DNA of 64,000 nt. Source: Siphonodentalium dalli. Taxonomy: Eukaryota > Mollusca > Scaphopoda > Gadilida > Siphonodentaliidae. The translations under genes were made by a program, and so were the position numbers. Positions 23,922 to 35,147 of this stretch are shown one piece after another (within the stretch, counting starts at the first letter, position 1; each line of letters starts with the position of its first letter). The notes under the pieces are model-generated. The model made no database searches. It saw only the letters and a list, made by a program, of their open reading frames with translations, and was not told the origin of the DNA. The stretch is from positions 147,757,365 through 147,821,364 of the forward strand of contig CP136068.1 of assembly GCA_032622095.1 (NCBI GenBank), given 5' to 3'.

Positions 23922-25100
23922 ATGTATAAGGTGGCCCGCCCGCCACCCCATCCCGCCACCCATAGTATATTATGCGCCGCAGGCGCCCCTAGATTTGTCC
24001 ACCGAGGAAGCAGACTGAACCCACCTCCCATAGTATCTAATGCGCCACAGGCGCTGGAGACTAATGCTACTGCCCACATAAATAATATGTATAAGGTGGC
24101 CCGCCCGCCACCCCATCCCGCCACCCATAGTATATTATGCGCCGCAGGCGCCCCTAGATTTGTCCACCGAGGAAGCAGACTGAACTCACCTCCCATAGTA
24201 TATTATGCGCCACATGTAGCGCTGGAGACTAATGCTACTGCCCACATAAATAATATGTATAAGGTGGCCCGCCCACCACCCCATCCCACCACCCATAGTA
24301 TATTATGCGCCGCAGGCGCCCCTAGATTTGTCCACCGAGGAAGCAGACTGAACCCACCTCCCATAGTATCTTATGCGCCACATGTAGCGCTGGAGACTAA
24401 TGCTACTGCCCACATACATAATATGTATAAGGTGGCCCGCCCACCACCCCATCTCGCCACCCATAGTATATTATGCGCCGCAGGCGCCCCTAGATTTGTC
24501 CACCGAGGAAGCAGACTGAACCCACCTCCCATAGTATCTAATGCGCCACAGGCGCTGGAGACTAATGCTACTGCCCACATAAATAATATGTATAAGGTGG
24601 CCCGCCCGCCACCCCATCCCGCCACCCATAGTATATTATGCGCCGCAGGCGCCCCTAGATTTGTCCACCGAGGAAGCAGACTGAACTCACCTCCCATAGT
24701 ATATTATGCGCCACATGTAGCGCTGGAGACTAATGCTACTGCCCACATAAATAATATGTATAAGGTGGCCCGCCCACCACCCCATCCCACCACCCATAGT
24801 ATATTATGCGCCGCAGGCGCCCCTAGATTTGTCCACCGAGGAAGCAGACTGAACCCACCTCCCATAGTATCTTATGCGCCACATGTAGCGCTGGAGACTA
24901 ATGCTACTGCCCACATACATAATATGTATAAGGTGGCCCGCCCACCACCCCATCTCGCCACCCATAGTATATTATGCGCCGCAGGCGCCCCTAGATTTGT
25001 CCACCGAGGAAGCAGACTGAACCCACCTCCCATAGTATCTTATGCGCCACATGTAGCGCTGGAGACTAATGCTACTGCCCACATAAATAATATGTATAAG
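23922..25100 (+). repeat. Higher-order satellite: seven 165/168-bp units
   Basis: Unit starts (ATGTATAAGGTGGCCCGCC) fall at 23922, 24087, 24255, 24423, 24588, 24756, 24924, with the start of an eighth at 25092. Spacings are 165,168,168,165,168,168,168. Variant positions repeat every three units, so the array grew as a 501-bp higher-order repeat. Each unit carries GCGCCGCAGGCGC and GCGCCACAGGCGC-like small palindromes. Because every unit length divides by three, one plus frame is open for 399 codons and minus frames for long stretches too; this is a by-product of the repeat, not a gene. Confidence 0.93.
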
Positions 25101-25639
25101 GTTTTATGTGGGTACTTATAATATTTGTAAATGGTCCTCCGGGTATTCAAGAATCTGGTTCATCGGCGGCTAATTTTGTGTTTTTTAATAACCTGTACTA
25201 GGAATTTTGCGAACATTCTACTTTCTGTGAAAAGTGTGTACAAACCAGAAAGTTCGAACAGGCAATCTGCCCACCTCAACTCGACGTGATGCGACGAGAC
25301 GGATCAACTCACTGCTGTGATAAAAGTTTTATTAGATGACACCAAATTAAAAATAATGACAATTTAATTATAGATGTTTTCACTTCAGCAGTTTCATTTT
25401 CTTACTGGATATAATGGGGGCGAAAACAAACACGGCCACATCATACCTAGTTACGTACTCTATTTTTAACGAATAAATAGTCTGTCATCGTTAATTCGGC
25501 AGATCTAGGCAATTTCCGTAGGGGTGTGATCTGATTTGTTCCAGGGAAATCTCACTCAGTTTGATCTGATTATTTAGATTAGATCGTCAAACAATAGTGG
25601 TATTCAGGGAAGAATAGATATAGTCTATATATATATATA

Positions 25640-26720
25640 TATAAAACCGTCGTCTGTGTTTGTGTATCTGTGTTTGTGTGCGTCCATAACTCGGTCATGC
25701 TTTTGGTGCATTTATAACTTTTCAATCATGCATCCAATGTAGCCAAATTTGGACCACAGCCTATATAAAAGATGACTCACCAAATTTCACGCCGATGATC
25801 AAAGAAAATCTGAGATCGAAGATGGTCCACAAATGCCGTATATGCGCTCAAGTAGACACTATTTATTATGACGTTTGTCCAAATGATCGTCATGTGATGT
25901 ACACAAGCCCACACTTGCATTGCTATACATTGTATTGACAAAATTTCCATATGCTCAACCAAGGCGTTTTTGGAAATGGGTGCTATAAATTAATTTGTCA
26001 GTTCAGGTTTTGTGTGAATAGAAGTAATGCATGTTGATTTTGTTATGGAAGTGCATGGGGTGTAGAGTCAAGACTCGAACGTTCTGTATTATCGTTGGAA
26101 ATGGGTGCTAAATGGTCTTTTAATTTGCCACTTCAGTGTGAATATAATTAGTAATGGATGTTGTCTTTGTTATGAAACATGTGTATTGAGTGTGGAATCG
26201 AAGGAGTATATATCCGGAAGACGGCAAATTGGTACGTATAAAATAATGTTTATACAATATCAACATGGGCACGAAGTATGCAAATGTGCCGCAGTGCAGG
26301 GGCCTGTGGCCCTATATATACGCTGCTGAATAAAATTGCCCGAAGTGAGCCTGTTCAAGATCATAAGGCTGCAGGCCACTCCATCGCTGAATAAAGGCTC
26401 TGTTTCAGTTCCTGCAGTATATATAGTAATAAAGCAATATATTTAGATTTTGTTGCATTCCATATGTGCAGGCATATATATGTGGGTGGTGGTAGAACAT
26501 ACAGTTTTTAGTGAAATAATGTGTTCCTGAGCCATAGGCTGATAGCACACAAAGGCGCCACAAGCCCCCCGCCACTGAATAAACGCTCCCAAATGGAGTC
26601 TGTTTCAGTTATTAAATATAGTAATACAGTAATATGTTTATTTTGTTGCATTCCATATGCGAATTCATATATGTGGGGTAGGGTGGGAGTACAACATACA
26701 GTTTTAGTTCAATAAAGTGT
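25640..26720 (+). repeat. Dispersed repeat E, uninterrupted copy
   Basis: Starts near ATAAAACCGTCGTCTGTGTT and CATAACTCGGTCATGCTTTT. It continues through ATTAATTTGTCAGTTCAGGT and ends with two tandem blocks (26330-26520 and 26521-26720) that carry GCTGAATAAAGGCTC-like text, CTGTTTCAGTT and a TATATAGTAATA stretch. The same order of blocks recurs at 59676-62060, where it is split by a LINE tail. The opening resembles non-autonomous rolling-circle (Helitron-like) repeats, but the ends are not defined. Confidence 0.7.
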
Positions 26721-27059
26721 TTCAATGCGCCTCCAGTGAAAGAAAAGCTTGACCAATCCATTGCTAATATAGAAATGAAAATGTGTTCATGACCACGGAG
26801 AACAGGAAGTAACGAAGAACATGTATATACCATCAATTTGATGGGCAATCCCCTAGTCGTAATATAAATGTCTAAATCAGCAGCATCAGCTCCTGCCATG
26901 TAAGAGCGGAGCGTTTTGGGATGATGATAAATTCCTTCATGTTTATGATTCTTTCCTGATAATATGATGTCTGTGTAACGTATTTCATGTATATGTCAAA
27001 CAATAGCCAAGACGTTGCTGTGCCAGTAAATAACTTCTAGAACTTCCTTTTTGTTTCAG
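26721..27059. other. Intron up to the TM3-TM4 exon
   Basis: No repeat or ORF of note; the acceptor polypyrimidine tract is at 27040-27059. Confidence 0.5.
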
Positions 27060-27188
27060 TTGCTGACAGTTCTGATTATACAGTTAGAGCGACGGAAAGG
27101 ATATATAACATCCGGAATCTTATTTATATATTGGTTTTTGACTCTAATAGCTGGGGTCATTCCATTCTATACCAGCATTATACAAGAG
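27060..27188 (+). CDS. ABCC1-like: ABCC exon: TM3-TM4 of TMD0 with QLERRKG loop
   Basis: The exon has 43 codons, phase 0-0, acceptor ttgtttcag and donor gtaaga. It reads LLTVLIIQLERRKGYITSG and then FIYWFLTLIAGVIPFYT. The short cytoplasmic loop QLERRKG between TM3 and TM4 is one of the best-conserved parts of TMD0 in MRP-type proteins and secures the family call. It joins TM3, begun in the previous exon, to TM4. Confidence 0.93.
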
Positions 27189-27699
27189 GTAAGATCATAG
27201 TTAGAGTTCATGGTACATGGGGAGGGAGGGGAGGTTGGAAATGTCACCAGAGCAGTTTTATTGAAGGTTAGCATGGCTCATGTGCACATCTGACTATATA
27301 CTAGTAGTCAGATTTGCACATAATGTGCAAATCGAGCTATTATTTTGGTATGAAATTTTCTATTTCTACAAAATACCATTTAAAAAAAATCCAATTGGTT
27401 GTTTCTCAATCTTTTGGCAACAAATGATGCTGGGGATAATCAGTTATTTTATGAAGTTTGAAAAAGATTACTAAACTGTCCCAAATTATGTCCAATGTAA
27501 TCATCAAAATTCCATTTTCGGTTAAAAATATTATTCCTGCTAGAAAATATTGAATATTCTCATATCAACATATCAACAATATCGCAAAATTCGCTGACGA
27601 CACATTGCATAATCGAGGTGCCCAATGGGTGCACATGGCCATCTTCACCGTCTGGGAACTTAGATCTGTCTCTGGGTCTCCCATAGCAGATGAGGCCGT

Positions 27700-27764
27700 G
27701 CAGAATGAGGTCCACAGAGGATGAATTTGGTCACTAAATTCCCCCTCTGGGGACCTCATTCTGC
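27700..27764. mobile_element. Hairpin element family B, copy 2 (short)
   Basis: GCAGAATGAGGTCCACAGAG faces its complement ending CTGGGGACCTCATTCTGC. The loop is shorter than in other copies. Confidence 0.85.
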
Positions 27765-28465
27765 AAATGTCCAGCACCATATTTTCAGGCCTGGTACTCA
27801 ACACGTTTTGCAGGGACTGACTGAGTTAACAATTGTCATGGCAACTCAGTGTAGCAATACATGGACCAGCATACTCTTGTGTGTCAAATAGATTTGCAGG
27901 TTGGAATATAAGTGCATAGGTATTATTTCTGAAAAATTTAACAATAGTGCAGGGCGGAATAGAAGTGTGTGGTGGAAACATATCAATTCTCACAGAAAAG
28001 TTGATATCACGTGGAAGAGAGCTGTGGAAATGTTTCAATATTTATAAACTTGAACAATTATTTTTGTAGACTTGTGTATTAAGCAAGTCGTCGCGTTTAC
28101 ATGCTTAAAATTGATACATGCACGGGAAAATGTGACCATTGTATGCATGCCCCGTGTTCATTCATCTCGAATGAATAATTCACATTTTCTTGTAATTAAA
28201 ATGTATAGCATTTGTTAATAAAATTTAGAACAGAGTGCAAACCCAAATAAGCATCGTGCAGGGTGGATTTTTCTCATAAGATTAATAAATGTACATGTAC
28301 CTTTACTTGTCACACAAGAGTAAAGGACCACGTGAGCTAATTCTTCGTCCTATTCTAAGCAATATCGGCCAGTTTGCTGAACTATTGTGCACCCCGTAGA
28401 CTTGTCTGACCAACATAATTAGTTAAACTACAGGCTATTTGTTGTGTCACGTGACATCTGCTACT
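27765..28465. other. Intron; nothing recognised
   Basis: AT-rich non-coding sequence. Confidence 0.5.
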
Positions 28466-28758
28466 GCTGAAGAGGTCTGGCGCCACATTTTGGTGTGTTA
28501 GGTACCCAGCTTTATGAAAATGTGTTTTTTGGGTAGCTACATGTAGCTTGACCTTTGCTGTGTTTTCAGCACAATTTTGATACCAAAATCTTGCATCTGA
28601 TCACATGGCGCATGGGCAGTCATCATTATAGAATTAGTATTCCTGCCCCATATTTGCTTTTCAAGTGACATAACATTAAAAAAGGTGATAATTTCTATAA
28701 CAAAACCCACAAAGGTCAAGCTGGGTACCCAAAATGTGGCGACAATGACCCCTTCAGC
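28466..28758. mobile_element. Inverted-repeat element, about 290 bp
   Basis: GCTGAAGAGGTC ... CGCCACATTTTGG ... GGTACCCAGCTT at 28466-28512 is answered in reverse complement by AAGCTGGGTACCC ... AAAATGTGGCGAC ... CCCCTTCAGC at 28718-28758. It looks like a MITE; target duplication was not determined. Confidence 0.7.
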
Positions 28759-29218
28759 TTTACTACCCAACACCCATCATATATTTATATTTAGTTTTTC
28801 ACGGTGTGAATCCGTGTGATATGAGGCAGCGTGCATGTCTATTCGTTGAGTATTACTCAACATTATACTGTCATCCCATCTAACTGTGTTGAATAACAGT
28901 GATAATAATTCATACCTCCATCAAAATGATTAACACCCATTCAGCTTGATATCAACAACCACAGATTACAAATCAGCCGATTGAAATTAAACCCAGTGCA
29001 CCAAGCTGGCACACCCTATGTTTTTTGTGAGCAAATAATTCAAAGTCTCATCTTTTCTACTCTTATAAGCCTATTATAGTAAGTTTGAATCCATAGTGAA
29101 GATAAAACCAGAAACCGAACTGAAACAGGTTCATTTTGCGCAAATTGTTTTTAAAACCAGAACCGAAGCTATGAAATAAAAATTGTCAGCTCTCTACATA
29201 TGCATCATATTGTGGTTG

Positions 29219-30599
29219 GTTGGCACTAGTCCAAGTCTTCTTGTACTAAAACCAGCTAAGATATTGGGATGGCGATTTGCTGTTTTTAGTCCAAGCCCGC
29301 TTGTATACCATTCCTATCACACGAGTTACGCCCACGATCTGTGGCGGGAATTTGTGGTGTATTTTACTCGATTTACCTAGCAAATCAATACATGATGCTA
29401 TATACATCGGAAAGGCTTACATCTTATGGTCATAATGGTGTATAATAATCTAACTTTAATGTTAAATTACACATAGAATATTCCGGTTGATTGCCACAAA
29501 CATCGATTTGTTTCTCTGTTTGTTTACGTTTTAACCGAAAGCCGAAGTGGTCCGAATAAGTTCGGCATAATCCGCTGTTTGTTCTGGGAATTCTACTTTC
29601 CGTTTCTATATATAGCGCGGGTTTTCCGAAAAAAAATGGCGAAAACCGATCGCCCGAAAGTCCAGTTTTCTATGTGCTTTCAGAACAATTCCCGCACTAA
29701 AAACTTAATGACATAATGGAGGATCAGAACGGTAGTTTTGTTGACAATTTTCGCAAGCAACTTGTCAAAATTGGAGCAAATTAGAACTCTTGTGTCTGAC
29801 TTGCCATGCGTGTGATGTGCATTTTGACATCTGTGTTGATAAAATAATCGGAGAACCGAATCACACAGTTACGAAATATAGTTCTTCCGTTTTAGTGGGA
29901 CTTTTCAAACTTAAGGTTAAAAATTTATACAAATTTGATTTGATTTTTTGTGTGCTTAACAAGAGCAGTATATTGCCCTGTTCGCTTAGTATATATCTTA
30001 ATTTCGCGGAAGTCCACCAAATATGGGTGAAATGTAGCACCATATAAGGCATATTATATCTAATGCTCGTAACTTGTGTTTACACTGTTTTAAACGTTGA
30101 GAGGGTTCTAATTCCCGTAATTTATTTAGTGTATTACATTTATATCTCCAATGTTTAATTAATCTATTTATTATTTTATTTATTGACATACATAATTACG
30201 ATTACAATGGAGAATTCATCGTAATTTGCGCTGTTGTCCATCTACGGAATATTTTCAACGGAAAATGCCGAACACAGTTCGCGAGGTCAACCGAGTTCGC
30301 ATACTTTTAAAAAATTGTAAACATTGAGGTAAATGTCTCTTTTCGCATTAAATTACCGTTTTAAATTCACAACTGATGTGGGTTTCAGATAAAATAGCAT
30401 GTCTTCTGCGGAAAATATCCGTTTATTGTCGCAATTGTGATATTTTATTTCATATAATTGTGGTTTTATTTGAGCGGGTCACTAACGCTTAAGCTCTGTC
30501 ATAAGAGAGCATATAGGACGGGCTTGGACTAAAAACAGCAAATCGCCATCCCAATATCTTAGCTGGTTTTAGTACAAGAAGACTTGGACTAGTTGGCAC
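29219..30599. mobile_element. Non-autonomous DNA transposon with 8-bp target duplication
   Basis: The element proper is 29227-30591 (1365 bp). Its ends are near-identical inverted repeats of about 70 bp starting TAGTCCAAGTCTTCTTGTAC and running through AGCTAAGATATTGGGATGGC. The 8-bp sequence GTTGGCAC lies directly outside both ends (29219-29226 and 30592-30599), a clean target-site duplication. An 8-bp duplication fits hAT- or P-like superfamilies, but the terminal bases do not match the usual hAT ends, so the superfamily stays open. No transposase ORF is present. It inserted 77 bp upstream of an ABCC exon. Confidence 0.9.
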
Positions 30600-30676
30600 C
30601 AACATAGTGTGACATTTAAATCTGGGATGTCTGCTAAAAAATGTCTGCTGCTTATTAATTTTTTTCTTTCTTGCAG

Positions 30677-30802
30677 ACTTACAATGATAACTTGCTGCAG
30701 TTCGTTTTGTACTGTATCCAGTATGTTTGTATTGTCGCAGTCTTCCTTTTGCAATTCCGAGCTGAGAGTATCACGAGAAATAGTTACTCATCACTTGGAG
30801 AG
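30677..30802 (+). CDS. ABCC1-like: ABCC exon: TM5 of TMD0
   Basis: The exon has 42 codons, phase 0-0, acceptor cttgcag and donor gtaatt. It reads TYNDNLLQFVLYCIQYVCIV, continues through a hydrophobic stretch to LLQFRAESITRN and ends SSLGE. This is the fifth and last TMD0 helix with the start of the cytoplasmic L0 linker. The acceptor lies only 77 bp downstream of the target-site duplication of an inverted-repeat transposon (29227-30591). Confidence 0.9.
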
Positions 30803-31409
30803 GTAATTAACCTACACTAATCCTGCTGTCTGCCATTGATCATCAAACGATACGCTTGTTGTCTTGCCAACCCGCCCCTCCCAAACTGGGCTGCCTCATC
30901 ACCATTCTATTTATATTTTTTCAAATCTTCCTCCGACTCATTTTTTTTCTCACTTAAAATACGAAAATTGCTTTAAATATAGTGAACAACAGTCACAATT
31001 TTGTCATTTTATGCAGCTGAATTCCATAAATCGCCTTATGAAGTGACGAATCTGTACCCTTGGACACCTAGAACAAAAAGCTTGCTCCATAGAACAGAAT
31101 GGCAAGAGCAAGAAAAATAAAATGTGTTTACCCCCACCCCTATTATCAGTAATGAATATAAGAACAAAGTTTATCTATTTCTGCATGTTCTTCTTAGTGG
31201 TGATGTTTTTACAAACTTATATTTGTTTTTCACGTCCGTAAAAGCCAGGGTCCGTAAGAGCCAGGGTCCGTAAGAGCCAGGGTCCGTATAAGTCGCATAC
31301 CGGTGGGTTCCTCGACTCGAATCAAATATGTTTTAACCCCGAATACAAATTAATATTAATTAATGGGCGCTAAATCGAATTATCCATCTATAAATGCAGT
31401 TAAACCTTT
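30803..31409. other. Intron; 17-bp x3 repeat and family A fragment
   Basis: GTAAGAGCCAGGGTCC is repeated about three times at 31240-31290. A reverse fragment of a family A MITE (GGTGGGTTCCTCGACTCGAA) follows at 31304-31403. No exon is seen between the TM5 exon and 34506. Confidence 0.7.
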
Positions 31410-31826
31410 TAAAGGTACTCAATCCGATCAGACCCTCGTAAATTACTATTTCTTTGGCTTCGGGGATAACACATATTGATTCAAGTCGAGGAACCTACCC
31501 ATCAACGCTCAGAGTGATCAGATATCAATTTTTTAAGTTTTGATACTTCTATTGTCTGTGGCACAGAAACACGCCGTCAAAAGGATGGTCTCGGTCAAAA
31601 ACTGCAGTATTATTACCACTTGATTTTAGAGTTATCCATCTTCGTCCATTTGAGTAAGTGTTTTTTGGGCAATTATTAGTACACATCTCGAGAAATAACA
31701 AACTATCAATATCTGATCACTCTGAGCTTTGATGGGTGGGTTCCTCGACTCGAATAAAATATTTTTACACCCAAAGCCAAAGAAATAGTAATTTAGAGGT
31801 ACTTAATCGGATTGAGTACCTTTAAA
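31409..31826 (+). mobile_element. Family A MITE, copy 4
   Basis: TTAA-AGGTACTCAATCCGATC at the left and CGGATTGAGTACCT-TTAA at the right. The arms (GGAACCTACCCATCAACGC and GGGTGGGTTCCTCGACTCGA) form a foldback of about 415 bp. Confidence 0.87.
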
Positions 31827-31929
31827 GGTATGTCTGACGGGATAAACTAGTACATCAGAGTAGTCCAAGTTTCTTTCAACGTAAACCAGATAGTGAAATC
31901 GGTTGGGTAGTGCTGTTTTACGTTGTAGT

Positions 31930-32087
31930 CCCATGTGTATATCTTTCTATATCGGGGTTCAGCATGTGTCAATAGTGTTAGGCCACTTGATTCTCTTATA
32001 TATGCAAGGCTCCCTATGGGAGACTCTCATATATAAGAGAATGCATTGGCACAAATTTCAGGAATCTCCAGTCATGGAAGGGTTATA
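31930..32087. mobile_element. Family C hairpin element, diverged copy
   Basis: Contains GATTCTCTTATATATGCAAG facing CATATATAAGAGAATGCATT at 31983-32049 and ends near GGAAGGGTTAT, where other copies have GGGTTAA. Confidence 0.65.
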
Positions 32088-32099
32088 AAATATGAAATT

Positions 32100-32606
32100 A
32101 GGGAAGCTGCCATAACATGCTCGGTCACTGTGTCAGTATGAAGCTCCCATAACATAAGTGCTGTGCTGCGTCACTGGGTCAGTATGAAGCTTCCATAACA
32201 CAAGTGATGTGCTCGGTCACTGGGTCAGTATGAAGCTCCCATAACATAAGTGATGTGCTCGGTCACTGGGTCAGTATGAAGCTCCCATAACATAAGTGAT
32301 GTGCTCGGTCACTGGGTCAGTATGAAGCTCCCATAACATAAGTGATGTGCTGGGTCACTGGGTCAGTATGAAGCTCCCATAACATAAGTGATGTGCTCGG
32401 TCACTGGGTCAGTATGAAGCTCCCATAACATAAGTGATGTGCTCGGTCACTGGGTCAGTATGAAGCTTCCATAACATAAATGATGTGCTCGGTCACTGGG
32501 TCAGTATGAAGCTCCCATAACATAAGTGATGTGCTGGGTCACTGGGTCAGTATGAAGCTCCCATAACATAAGTGATGTGCTGGGTCACTGGGTCAGTATG
32601 AAGTGT
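32100..32606 (+). repeat. 46-bp minisatellite, about 11 units
   Basis: Unit landmark TCACTGGGTCAGTATGAAGC recurs every 46 bp with GATGTGCTCGG/GATGTGCTGGG variants. Units are nearly identical, implying recent expansion. Confidence 0.93.
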
Positions 32607-34465
32607 TCATCTAATATATATTGCTATGTGAATGTATCTTGCCCCGGATACGAATTTTATCGGGTCGCCGAGCCCGTGCGACGCCAGCTTCGCGCATGCG
32701 CAGACGACATCTCGGAAACGGGTGGAGCTATCGACTTGAAATTTGGTATGTGAATGTATCTTGCCCCGGATACGAATTTTATCGGGTCGCCGAGCCCGTG
32801 CGACGCCAGCTTCGCGCATGCGCAGACCAGATCTCGGAAACGGGTGGAGCTATCGACTTGAAATTTGGTTTTTGAATAGCCCGGACAACGTCGGGCTCAT
32901 CGGCTAGTCTAATATATATTTTGGTACTTCTGTCTGTCTGTGTGTTAGTTTATGGCCGGGAAAACGGCTGGACCGATTGAGCTCAAACTTTCAATCTAAG
33001 GTTAAAAACCCACGGGCAGTGTTTACCGCCGTTTTGGAGAAGCTCCGAGCACCCCTTATCCACTCCCAGTCACCAAAATGACCGTCCTTGGCACTGTGGG
33101 GTTAATCGCGTTGATAGTTAAAGAGCGTTCGTATCCGCAGTGTCGTTGATAAAGAGCGTATGCGTGTAGTGTGATTATTATGTCTGGGACCAGACGTGAG
33201 TGTGTCTGTATCCAGATATGAGCGTATTGTGTGATTCTTATGTATGTCTTCGTACTTAGGAGTTCCAAGGAACGGGGGAGATTTTCATCGCGTAAGTTTT
33301 TCCGCCCGAGGTGATCTTCACTTTGAAACGGGTACCCACAAACGTACCTCTTTTAGCGACTGGTACCATCACGGAACGGGTACCATCATTTCTCTTGATT
33401 AATAAGGCAGAATTAACTCACATTAATTAAAAAATTAACGGATTTCGACGACATTTGGGGAGTGTTTTCGACGGATCAAACCGTGACCCTACCTGACCTT
33501 GACCTTCAAAATGGTCAATTCATGGTCAAATCGGGTAAAACGGACGGATTTCTATCGAAAGTTTATACCTAGGGGTACTTTTGTCCGGGAGTGTTTTGGA
33601 CGGGTCAACTCGTTACCCTGACCTTGACCTTCAAAATGGTCAATTCAAGGTCAAAGTCCGGACGAAGTCGGGGTCACCTGCTAGTCTACTATATATGTTA
33701 AGACTTCCGCATATATATATGTATATATAAATATATATCCTTTATAGACTCGAAAACGGCTCGACTGATTGAGCCCAAACTTCCTATCCACGGGAAGTGT
33801 CATCGGACCATTCGCGAGCCCGTGCGACCAGCCCTTCACCCTTCAACTGCCACCGCAATGGGGATTGATGGATTAATCGCGTGATAATTAATGAGCGTTT
33901 GAATATGACGCGTCACTATTAAAGAGCGTTTATCTACTTTAGTGAAAATATATTGCATTTGACCGTCTCGGAAACTGGGGATATCGAGACGAAAACTGCT
34001 GGGCTGATTGAACCCAAACTTGCTGTGTAAGGGTAAAAACCACAGGCAGTGCACTCGGACCATTCGCGAGCCTGTGCGACCACTCATTCACCCTTCAACT
34101 GCCACCGTAATGGGGATTGATGGGTTAATCGCGTGATAATTAATGAACGTTTGTATATGAGGCGTCGCTATTAAAGAGCGTTTATCTACATTAGTGAAAA
34201 TATACGGCAGGTCAAAACTTGGGATATCGAAACGAAATTTCGTACTTAGGGGTTCCAAGGGACGGGGGAGATTTTCGTTGGGTCAGTTTGTCCGCCCAAT
34301 ATGACCTTGATATTCAAACGGGTACCCACAAATGACCATGGGCGATATCTCGGGCACCAGCGGTGGCAGCGACGTACGGGGTTACCTTGAAAAACAAAAA
34401 ATTAATGGATCGACCAAAGCCATGGGACCAATCCCGCCAGTGGCGGGATAATCTGCTAGTTGATT
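32607..34465. repeat. Composite of dispersed repeats, Helitron-like style
   Basis: A direct duplication of about 123 bp (GAATGTATCTTGCCCCGGAT) spans 32629-32869. Blocks then begin CTAGTCTAATATATAT near 32904 and CTAGTCTACTATATATG near 33682, each followed by 'GGGAAAACGGCTGGACCGAT' or 'CTCGAAAACGGCTCGACTGA', and the second region ends CTGCTAGTTGATT near 34450. A 245-bp direct duplication lies inside the second (CATTCGCGAGCC-GTGCGACC at about 33808 and 34058). Such 'gaaaacggct...' repeats ending CTAGT are common non-autonomous rolling-circle-type elements in animals; that label is inference. No coding capacity. Confidence 0.55.
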
Positions 34466-34505
34466 AATAATTATTGGATGTGAAAAATTTCTTAATTTCT
34501 TTCAG

Positions 34506-34567
34506 CCCATTAACCCAGAACAGTATGCATCATTTCCATCCAGGATAACATATCATTGGGTCAACAG
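34506..34567 (+). CDS. ABCC1-like: ABCC exon: L0 linker start
   Basis: A small exon of 62 nt, phase 0 at the start and phase 2 at the end, acceptor cttaatttctttcag and donor gtgagt. It encodes PINPEQYASFPSRITYHWVN plus two bases (AG) of a Ser codon completed by the next exon. SFPSRITYHWVN matches the conserved 'SFLSRITFWW' region of ABCC proteins that precedes the lasso/elbow helix. It is too short to be found by ORF length; recognition rests on family motif, splice sites and frame continuity on both sides. Confidence 0.92.
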
Positions 34568-34589
34568 GTGAGTCTGATTTTCACCTTAC

Positions 34590-34650
34590 TGGTATTTAAA
34601 TTCGCGCAGTTCGTGCTCGAACTTAATACTGAGCGCAAATTCTGGGTTTG
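34590..34650. mobile_element. Family D hairpin, degenerate copy
   Basis: GGTATTTAAATTCGCGCAGT followed by a degraded complement (ACTGAGCGCAAATT). It begins 23 bp downstream of the exon donor at 34568. Confidence 0.55.
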
Positions 34651-34682
34651 TGGGAAAACTACGAAGTGACGTTTCTGAAATC

Positions 34683-35147
34683 ATTAAAGGTACTCAATCC
34701 GATTAAGCACCCCTATATTACTATTTCTTTGGCTTCGGGGGGGGGGGGGGTAAAAATATTTGATTCGAGTCGAGGAACCCACCCTTCAAAGCTCAGAGTA
34801 ATCAGATATCGATTTTTGAAGTTCGTTATTTTTAAAAAATCTGGTCCACTTCCACGCACTCAAACGGACAAATTACTGACAAATTGCGGGTATAAGATGG
34901 ATAACTCTAAAATCAAGTGGTTATTATTGTTAATATTATCACTTGATTTTAGAGCTATCCACCTTACACCCGCAATTTGTCAGTAATTTGTCTGTTTGAG
35001 CGCGAGGAAGTGGACCAGATTTAAAAAAATAACGAACTTCAAAAATCGATATCTGATTACTCTGAGCTTTGAAGGGTGGGTTCCTCGACTCGAATCAAAT
35101 ATATAAATAGTAATTTAGGGGTGCTAATCGGATTGAGTACCTTTAAT
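34683..35147. mobile_element. Family A MITE, copy 5: near-perfect 460-bp palindrome
   Basis: TTAA-AGGTACTCAATCCGATTA to TAATCGGATTGAGTACCT-TTAA. The arms of about 220 bp are almost exact complements (for example GGGTATAAGATGGATAACTC against its partner) around a TTATTATTGTTAATATT centre. This is the best-preserved copy and defines the family ends. Confidence 0.92.

Noticed and set aside
23922-25121. 399-codon ORF (+) and long minus ORFs
   Set aside because: They trace tandem satellite units whose lengths are multiples of three; both strands are open equally, and there is no codon bias or domain.
34648-34986. 112-codon ORF
   Set aside because: Lies almost entirely within the palindromic family A element; no domain.
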